Assembly (NCBI GenBank): GCA_938004315.1
Contig: CALKWG010000531.1
Location: forward strand, 1-10,615
Direction: 5' to 3'
DNA length: 10,615 nt
Source of the DNA: an uncultured Spirochaetaceae bacterium
GTDB lineage: Bacteria > Spirochaetota > Spirochaetia > Treponematales > UBA12059
Numbering within the stretch: the stretch's first letter is position 1; each line of letters begins with the position of its first letter. The notes beneath the pieces were generated by a model. The model did no database searches. It was not told the DNA's origin and worked only from the letters and a program-made list of their open reading frames with translations. The position numbers and the translations under genes are program-made. Positions 7,457 to 10,615 of the stretch are shown here, one piece after another.

Positions 7457-7589
7457 CCGGTACGCCCCTTGGGGGCGGCATCGGCTCCCGCCTTCCCCGA
7501 CCGGGGGGCGCCCGTCGGACGCCGTAAGGGTACGCGTCGGCCAGCGCAACGCGCAGGCCTCGTCATACAGAACGCAAGAGGTTGATAGC
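7457..7589 (+). promoter_or_regulatory. Structured rplU 5' leader
   Basis: The predicted leader is long for a ribosomal protein gene and holds short GC hairpins: CGCCCC (7463-7468) with GGGGCG (7472-7477), CCCC (7495-7498) with GGGG (7503-7506), and GGCG (7507-7510) with CGCC (7520-7523). It ends with AAGAGGT (7576-7582), 7-8 nt before the ATG. L21 leaders with autoregulatory structure are known in other bacteria; I cannot match this one to a known class. No open reading frame of note is inside it. Confidence 0.4.
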
Positions 7590-7901
7590 ATGTACGCAGT
7601 CGTTGAAGTACAGGGCAAGCAGTACCGCGCCGAGAAGGGCGCCGTGCTCCGCGTAGATAGCATGGAAGGCGAGGCCGGCAAGGCCATGAGCCTCGAGAAC
7701 GTCCTCATGGTGTCCGGCGACGCCGTCAAGGTCGGCGCTCCCTACGTGAAGGGCGCCGCCGTCAAGGCCGTCATCCAGGACCAGGTGAAGGGCGATAAGA
7801 TCATCGTCTTCAAGTACAAGTCCAAGAAGGATTACCGCCGCAAGCAGGGCCACCGCCAGCGCTACACCCTGCTCAAGGTAGAGGATATCGTTGGGGCTTA
7901 A
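7590..7901 (+). CDS. rplU: 50S ribosomal protein L21
   Basis: A component of the large ribosomal subunit that binds 23S rRNA. The 103-aa length is standard for bL21. The N-terminus MYAVVEVQGKQYRAEKG is the family signature, and the C-terminal KYKSKKDYRRKQGHRQRYT carries the basic rRNA-binding segment. The start is set by GAGG at 7578-7581, 8 nt before the ATG. It is the first gene of a compact unit with prp and rpmA, overlapping the next start by 11 nt. It has its own strong promoter and a structured leader. No anomalies seen. Confidence 0.98.
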   Translation: MYAVVEVQGKQYRAEKGAVLRVDSMEGEAGKAMSLENVLMVSGDAVKVGAPYVKGAAVKAVIQDQVKGDKIIVFKYKSKKDYRRKQGHRQRYTLLKVEDIVGA

Positions 7902-8250
7902 GCCCGAGGGGCTCGTCGTCAGGGTGAGTGTCGGATCCGACGGCCTATTGCGCTCGGCGAGCGCCGAAGGGCACGCCGGAACGGAGCCCGCGGGCCGCAA
8001 TCTGGCCTGCGCCGGGGCTACGGTGCTCCTACGGACGGCCTACGAGACATTAGCGCAGTATCCGGGCGTCGAGCTGGCCGGGGAGGCCCCGTCGCCCGGC
8101 TTGTTAAGCTTCCGGGTTCGGCGCGCCGCGCCGGAGACGGAGGGGATGGTCAGGGGGGTGGGGGATTTCCTGCTCGTCGGCCTTTCCTCCTTAGAGCGAG
8201 AGTTCCCCGGCGCGATACGCATCATTAACGAGAGCGAACGGAGGCTTTAG
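7891..8250 (+). CDS. prp: Ribosomal-processing cysteine protease Prp-like (YsxB family)
   Basis: A 119-aa protein between rplU and rpmA, the classic place for this family. In Firmicutes, Prp removes an N-terminal extension from L27. The expected catalytic pair is present: His28 in the SAEGHAG segment and Cys40 in NLACAGATVLLRTAYETL. They are 12 residues apart, the same spacing as the His/Cys pair reported for S. aureus Prp. The C-terminal helix GVGDFLLVGLSSLEREFPG also fits. The start is TTG at 7891, supported by GAGG at 7881-7884 and by the need to include the first beta strand (LVVRVSV). A GTG at 7924 would lose that strand. The stop is flush with the rpmA ATG, so the three genes are coupled. 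Oddity: the adjacent L27 has no cleavable extension, so the substrate or role here is uncertain. Confidence 0.88.
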   Translation: MGLKPEGLVVRVSVGSDGLLRSASAEGHAGTEPAGRNLACAGATVLLRTAYETLAQYPGVELAGEAPSPGLLSFRVRRAAPETEGMVRGVGDFLLVGLSSLEREFPGAIRIINESERRL

Positions 8251-8493
8251 ATGGCTCATAAAGGCGTAAACGGCCGCGATTCCAACCCCCAGCACCTGGG
8301 CGTCAAGGTCTACGGCGACCAGATGATCAATGCCGGCGGCATCATCGTCAGGCAGCGCGGCACCAGGATTCATCCCGGCCTGAACGTCGGCCGCGGCAAG
8401 GACGATACGCTGTTCGCCCTCGTCGACGGCAAGGTTCAGTTCAAGGAATACCGCGGCCGCAAATTCGCGTCCGTCGAGCCGGTTCAGGCTTAA
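8251..8493 (+). CDS. rpmA: 50S ribosomal protein L27, short N-terminal tail
   Basis: A large-subunit protein whose N-terminal tail reaches the peptidyl-transferase centre. It has 80 aa, with the hallmarks [13 protein letters not shown] (7-19), [10 protein letters not shown] (29-38), [16 protein letters not shown] (41-56) and a C-terminal KFASVEP. It begins [11 protein letters not shown], whereas E. coli L27 begins MAHKKAGGSTRNGRDS. The tail here is therefore about 5 residues shorter, and it also lacks the hydrophobic FFA-type extension that Prp cleaves in Firmicutes. GGAGG at 8240-8244 lies 6 nt before the ATG, which abuts the prp stop, so the start is secure. The NPxxLGVK segment resembles what I recall of spirochaetal L27. 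Two hairpins follow the gene. Confidence 0.97.
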   Translation: MAHKGVNGRDSNPQHLGVKVYGDQMINAGGIIVRQRGTRIHPGLNVGRGKDDTLFALVDGKVQFKEYRGRKFASVEPVQA

Positions 8494-8499
8494 CGCGCG

Positions 8500-8516
8500 G
8501 GCCGCTTCCCGCGGCC
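8500..8516 (+). other. Small hairpin directly after rpmA
   Basis: GGCCGC (8500-8505) pairs with GCGGCC (8511-8516) around TTCCC, starting 7 nt after the rpmA stop. No T-tract follows. It may protect the 3' end or cause pausing; its role is unproven. Confidence 0.4.
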
Positions 8517-8532
8517 GGATCGGTACGCGATA

Positions 8533-8568
8533 GAAGACCGCCAGCCGGCCCGCCGGATGGCGGTCTTC
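8533..8568. terminator. Long perfect hairpin, probable terminator of the rplU unit
   Basis: GAAGACCGCCA (8533-8543) and TGGCGGTCTTC (8558-8568) form a perfect 11-bp stem. The loop can fold further through CCGG/CCGG (8545-8548 with 8553-8556). The 3' arm ends in TCTTC and then GTGCATT, so there is no proper T-run and termination strength is doubtful. It could also act in the other orientation. It separates the ribosomal protein genes from obgE. Confidence 0.55.
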
Positions 8569-8579
8569 GTGCATTACGG

Positions 8580-8653
8580 CCGCCGTTCCGCGCCGGGCCC
8601 CCGACGGCGGAGGCGAGCGAGGCGCGGCCGGCTACCCCGGGGCGGGAGGCCCC
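8580..8653 (+). promoter_or_regulatory. obgE: obgE leader with two potential hairpins, one exposing the SD
   Basis: CCGCCGT (8580-8586) pairs with ACGGCGG (8604-8610). Nearer the gene, GGGGC (8639-8643) pairs with GCCCC (8649-8653), with GGGAG, the only good Shine-Dalgarno match, in the loop. That GGGAGG (8644-8649) is 13 nt from the ATG, which is long. I found no convincing promoter here, so obgE may depend partly on read-through. Confidence 0.35.
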
Positions 8654-8662
8654 CTGTACGAC

Positions 8663-9709
8663 ATGAATAAGTTCGCCGACGAAACGACCATCACCGTCAG
8701 CTCGGGCAAGGGCGGCAACGGCTGCATAGCCTTCAGGCGCGAGAAATATGTTCCGCGCGGCGGTCCGTCCGGCGGCGACGGCGGTCGCGGCGGCGACGTG
8801 ATCTTCGAGCTGCGCCGCAACCTACGCACCCTGGCCCATCTTCGCTACGCCCATAACTTCAAGGCTAGGAACGGCGAGGACGGCTCCGGCCGTAACCGCC
8901 ACGGCTCGGACGGCGACGACGTCGTCATCCCGGTACCGCCGGGTACCGTGATCAAGGACGCCGCCACGGGCGCCGTGCTCAAGGATTTCGGCACGGCCGG
9001 CGAGGGCCGCTGGCTCTTCCTGCGCGGCGGCAACGGCGGCTGGGGGAACGTGCACTTCAAGAGCAGCGTCAACCAGGCGCCCCGCACGGCCCTGCCCGGC
9101 CAGCCGGGGCAGGAGGCCGCGCTGCGCGTCGAGCTGCAGATGATGGCCGATATCGGCTTCGTGGGCTTTCCGAATGCGGGTAAGTCCAGCCTCCTCGACC
9201 GCTTCACGAACGCCAGGCCCAAGATAGCGCCGTATCCATTCACGACCAAGATACCGAACCTGGGGGTCCTGACCCGCGACGACCGCGACGTCATCCTGGC
9301 CGACATCCCCGGCATCATCGAGGGCGCCTCGGACGGCGCGGGCCTAGGCATACGCTTCCTCAAGCACATCTCGCGCACCGCGGCGCTCGCCTTCCTCATC
9401 GATCTCTCCGACGAGGGCTATGCCGACGCCTTTAAGGTGCTCCTGGGGGAGCTCGAGGCCTTCTCGCCGGAGCTTTCGAAGAAGCGGCGCGTGATCATCG
9501 GGACCAAGCTCGACTTGCTGGAGACCGAAGGGCGGCTCGAGGAGCTGAAAGCCGCCCTGCCGGGCGAGGAGCTTTACGGCATATCGGTCTTCTCTGGCCA
9601 GGGCCTCGACGAGCTGTCGGCCGTCTTCCTCCGCATGGTCGCCGAGGCCGAGGCCGCCGAGGAGGCGTCCCGTCCGACGGATAGCTGGGGGGAAGCGTGG
9701 CCTACCTGA
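8663..9709 (+). CDS. obgE: GTPase Obg (ObgE/CgtA)
   Basis: An essential ribosome-associated GTPase that helps late 50S assembly and links to stress and growth control. The glycine-rich Obg fold spans about residues 1-158 (VSSGKGGNGCIAFRREKYVPRGGPSGGDGG near 12-41). The G domain follows with G1 GFPNAGKSS (168-176), G2 PFTTKIPNLG (192-201), G3 DIPGIIEGA (214-222), G4 TKLD (281-284) and G5-like SVFSG (308-312). At 348 aa it stops soon after the G domain with a short acidic tail ending SWGEAWPT, so no C-terminal OCT domain is present. The ATG is the only start that keeps the family N-terminus, although its Shine-Dalgarno sequence is 13 nt away. It overlaps nadD by 13 nt. The rplU-rpmA-obgE neighbourhood is widely conserved. 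Confidence 0.98.
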   Translation: MNKFADETTITVSSGKGGNGCIAFRREKYVPRGGPSGGDGGRGGDVIFELRRNLRTLAHLRYAHNFKARNGEDGSGRNRHGSDGDDVVIPVPPGTVIKDAATGAVLKDFGTAGEGRWLFLRGGNGGWGNVHFKSSVNQAPRTALPGQPGQEAALRVELQMMADIGFVGFPNAGKSSLLDRFTNARPKIAPYPFTTKIPNLGVLTRDDRDVILADIPGIIEGASDGAGLGIRFLKHISRTAALAFLIDLSDEGYADAFKVLLGELEAFSPELSKKRRVIIGTKLDLLETEGRLEELKAALPGEELYGISVFSGQGLDELSAVFLRMVAEAEAAEEASRPTDSWGEAWPT

Positions 9710-10296
9710 TCCTGGGGGGCTCCTTCAACCCCGTCCACGTCGGCCACCTCATCATGGCCGAGGAGCTGGCCACCGAATTCTCCTGCGGCCGCGTCGTCCT
9801 GGTGCCGGCGCGCGTCCCGCCGCATAAGAGCCTGGACGACGACCCGGGGCCTGCCTTGCGGGTCGCGATGCTCAGGGCCGCGGTAGCGGGCGATAGCCTT
9901 TTCGAGATCGACGAGTGCGAGCTAACCCGCGACGGCCCATCCTACACCGTCGACACGCTCCTTCATTTGCGCGAGCGCTATCCTGGAGAGGAGGCGTTGC
10001 TGGCCATAGGGGACGACCTGGCCGCCGGCTTCGCCTCGTGGCGCGAGCCGGAGCGTATCGTCGAGCTCGCCGGCCTCGTCATAGCCAGGCGCCCCGCCGC
10101 GGGAGCCGAGCCGGGCGGCGAAAGCGTCCGCGCCGGCTTCCCCTATCCGCACCGCCAGGCCCATAACAGTCCTATACCGATCTCCTCGTCGATGGTGCGG
10201 GACCGCATCCGCGGGCGGGGCGCGTGGCGGAGGCTCGTTCCCGAGGGCGCCGCCCGGATCGTCGCCGACGGCCGCCTGTACGGCTATTGCCCGTGA
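9697..10296 (+). CDS. nadD: Nicotinate-nucleotide adenylyltransferase
   Basis: Transfers AMP from ATP to nicotinic acid mononucleotide, giving deamido-NAD in the last steps of NAD synthesis. At 199 aa it is standard. The nucleotidyltransferase motif GGSFNPVHVGH (7-17) holds His14 and His17. PPHK (41-44), SYTVDTL (82-88), IGDDLAAGFASW (104-115) and the C-terminal ISSSMVRDRI (162-171, the ISSTxxR motif) complete the picture. The start is GTG at 9697, preceded by a G-rich GGGGGGA; it overlaps obgE by 13 nt, so translation is probably coupled. GTG gives the usual N-terminus immediately before the first motif. Its product feeds the NAD+ pool used by LigA elsewhere in the window, a metabolic link only. 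Confidence 0.97.
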   Translation: MAYLILGGSFNPVHVGHLIMAEELATEFSCGRVVLVPARVPPHKSLDDDPGPALRVAMLRAAVAGDSLFEIDECELTRDGPSYTVDTLLHLRERYPGEEALLAIGDDLAAGFASWREPERIVELAGLVIARRPAAGAEPGGESVRAGFPYPHRQAHNSPIPISSSMVRDRIRGRGAWRRLVPEGAARIVADGRLYGYCP

Positions 10297-10298
10297 GC

Positions 10299-10327
10299 TT
10301 GTCCCTCGCCCGCCTATCCTATACAAT
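10299..10327 (+). promoter_or_regulatory. Sigma70-like promoter before the LCP-like gene
   Basis: TTGTCC (10299-10304) and TACAAT (10322-10327) are separated by 17 nt, starting 2 nt after the nadD stop. The TACAATAC core also occurs in the ligA promoter. The predicted start near 10334 gives a leader of only about 12 nt, and no clear Shine-Dalgarno sequence precedes the ATG, so initiation may be leader-poor or driven by read-through mRNA. Confidence 0.6.
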
Positions 10328-10345
10328 ACCGCCGCCGAGCCCAGC

Positions 10346-10570
10346 ATGCGAAAGACCACGTTTAACCCGAGCCTGATACTCCTCGCGTTCATGATCGCCC
10401 TGGTCGCGGTCTTCGGCGCCTATATGGTCTCGCTCCTGCGGGTGGAGCCCATACAGCGGGCCATAGACGACGATACCCCCATGAACATCGCGCTCATCAT
10501 CGACGACGCGGGAAAGCCCATCTCTACCCAGCTGCTCATGTACTATCCGGGGAACGCGCGCGGCGCCCTC
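10346..10570 (+). CDS. Probable LytR-CpsA-Psr (LCP) family protein, 3' end missing
   Basis: Exactly 75 codons remain before the adapter. The protein begins MRKTTFNPSLILLAFMIALV: a short basic start, then one membrane segment at about 8-31, so an N-in type II topology is expected. The following extracytoplasmic start contains MNIALIIDDAGKPISTQLLMYYP (46-68). This resembles the first strands of LCP proteins as I remember them from spirochaetes, where an LCP gene follows nadD. LCP enzymes attach teichoic acids or other glycopolymers to the wall; their job in spirochaetes is unclear. The catalytic Arg/Asp residues lie beyond the cut, so activity cannot be judged. If not LCP, it is a single-pass membrane protein of unknown type. 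Confidence 0.6.
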
Positions 10571-10615
10571 AGATCGGAAGAGCGTCGTGTAGGGAAAGAG
10601 TGTAGATCTCGGTGG
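10571..10615. other. Illumina TruSeq Universal/P5-side adapter (not genomic)
   Basis: The 45 bases match the reverse complement of the unindexed TruSeq Universal adapter, opening AGATCGGAAGAGCGTCGTGT and ending TCTCGGTGG. Together with the other adapter it marks the insert as one 10.5-kb amplified fragment. Translation into it must be ignored. Confidence 0.98.

Noticed and set aside
7891..8250. GTG at 7924 as the prp start
   Set aside because: It would remove the first beta strand (LVVRVSV), while TTG at 7891 has a good Shine-Dalgarno sequence and the overlap typical of this unit.
8251..8493. Frameshift at the start of rpmA explaining the short tail
   Set aside because: The frame is intact from a well-placed ATG and the missing part is a whole number of codons; an in-frame deletion remains possible but not a frameshift.
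45..10570. A novel defence, mobile or secretion system
   Set aside because: All recognisable genes are conserved housekeeping or envelope genes on one strand; no transposase, integrase, toxin-antitoxin pair or terminal repeats were seen.

Overview
The window is one amplified library fragment that still carries Illumina TruSeq adapters at both ends (1-44 and 10571-10615). The biological insert is 45-10570. It is bacterial chromosome, G+C rich (about two thirds by eye), and every credible gene is on the + strand. Gene order (rplU-prp-rpmA-obgE-nadD followed by an LCP-like gene), the L27 sequence and the unusual NAD+ ligase suggest Spirochaetota, from a high-GC member and possibly a metagenome. 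This placement is from memory of family sequences and is an inference, not a database result. AUA isoleucine codons are surprisingly common for such a GC-rich genome.

Region by region: (1) 46-1827 is the 3' part of a gene for a very Pro/Ala-rich protein ending in a SPOR domain, which binds septal peptidoglycan. It ends at a textbook intrinsic terminator (1867-1908). (2) A clear sigma70-type promoter (1947-1976) drives ligA (NAD+-dependent DNA ligase, with some motif deviations). Two membrane-anchored proteins of unknown function follow by translational coupling; their extracytoplasmic domains look like products of a tandem duplication. argS (arginyl-tRNA synthetase) comes next with its own strong Shine-Dalgarno sequence. 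(3) The argS-rplU gap (7388-7589) holds three copies of one 9-mer in alternating orientation at an exact 16-nt period. They overlap the -35 box of a strong promoter, which is followed by a structured leader of about 130 nt. (4) rplU-prp-rpmA encode ribosomal protein L21, a Prp-type cysteine protease and ribosomal protein L27, packed with no gaps. A hairpin follows. (5) obgE and nadD overlap. (6) A promoter precedes the first 75 codons of a probable LytR-CpsA-Psr (LCP) protein, cut by the 3' adapter.

Functionally this is core housekeeping DNA: ribosome composition and assembly (L21, L27, Prp, ObgE), tRNA charging (ArgS), NAD synthesis (NadD) whose product is the cofactor of LigA, and envelope proteins (SPOR, LCP, the anchored pair). 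I see no defence system, mobile element, CRISPR array, tRNA or rRNA. The most interesting points are the paralogous anchored pair, the Prp protease beside an L27 with no cleavable extension and an unusually short N-terminal tail, and the triple alternating repeat at the rplU promoter.
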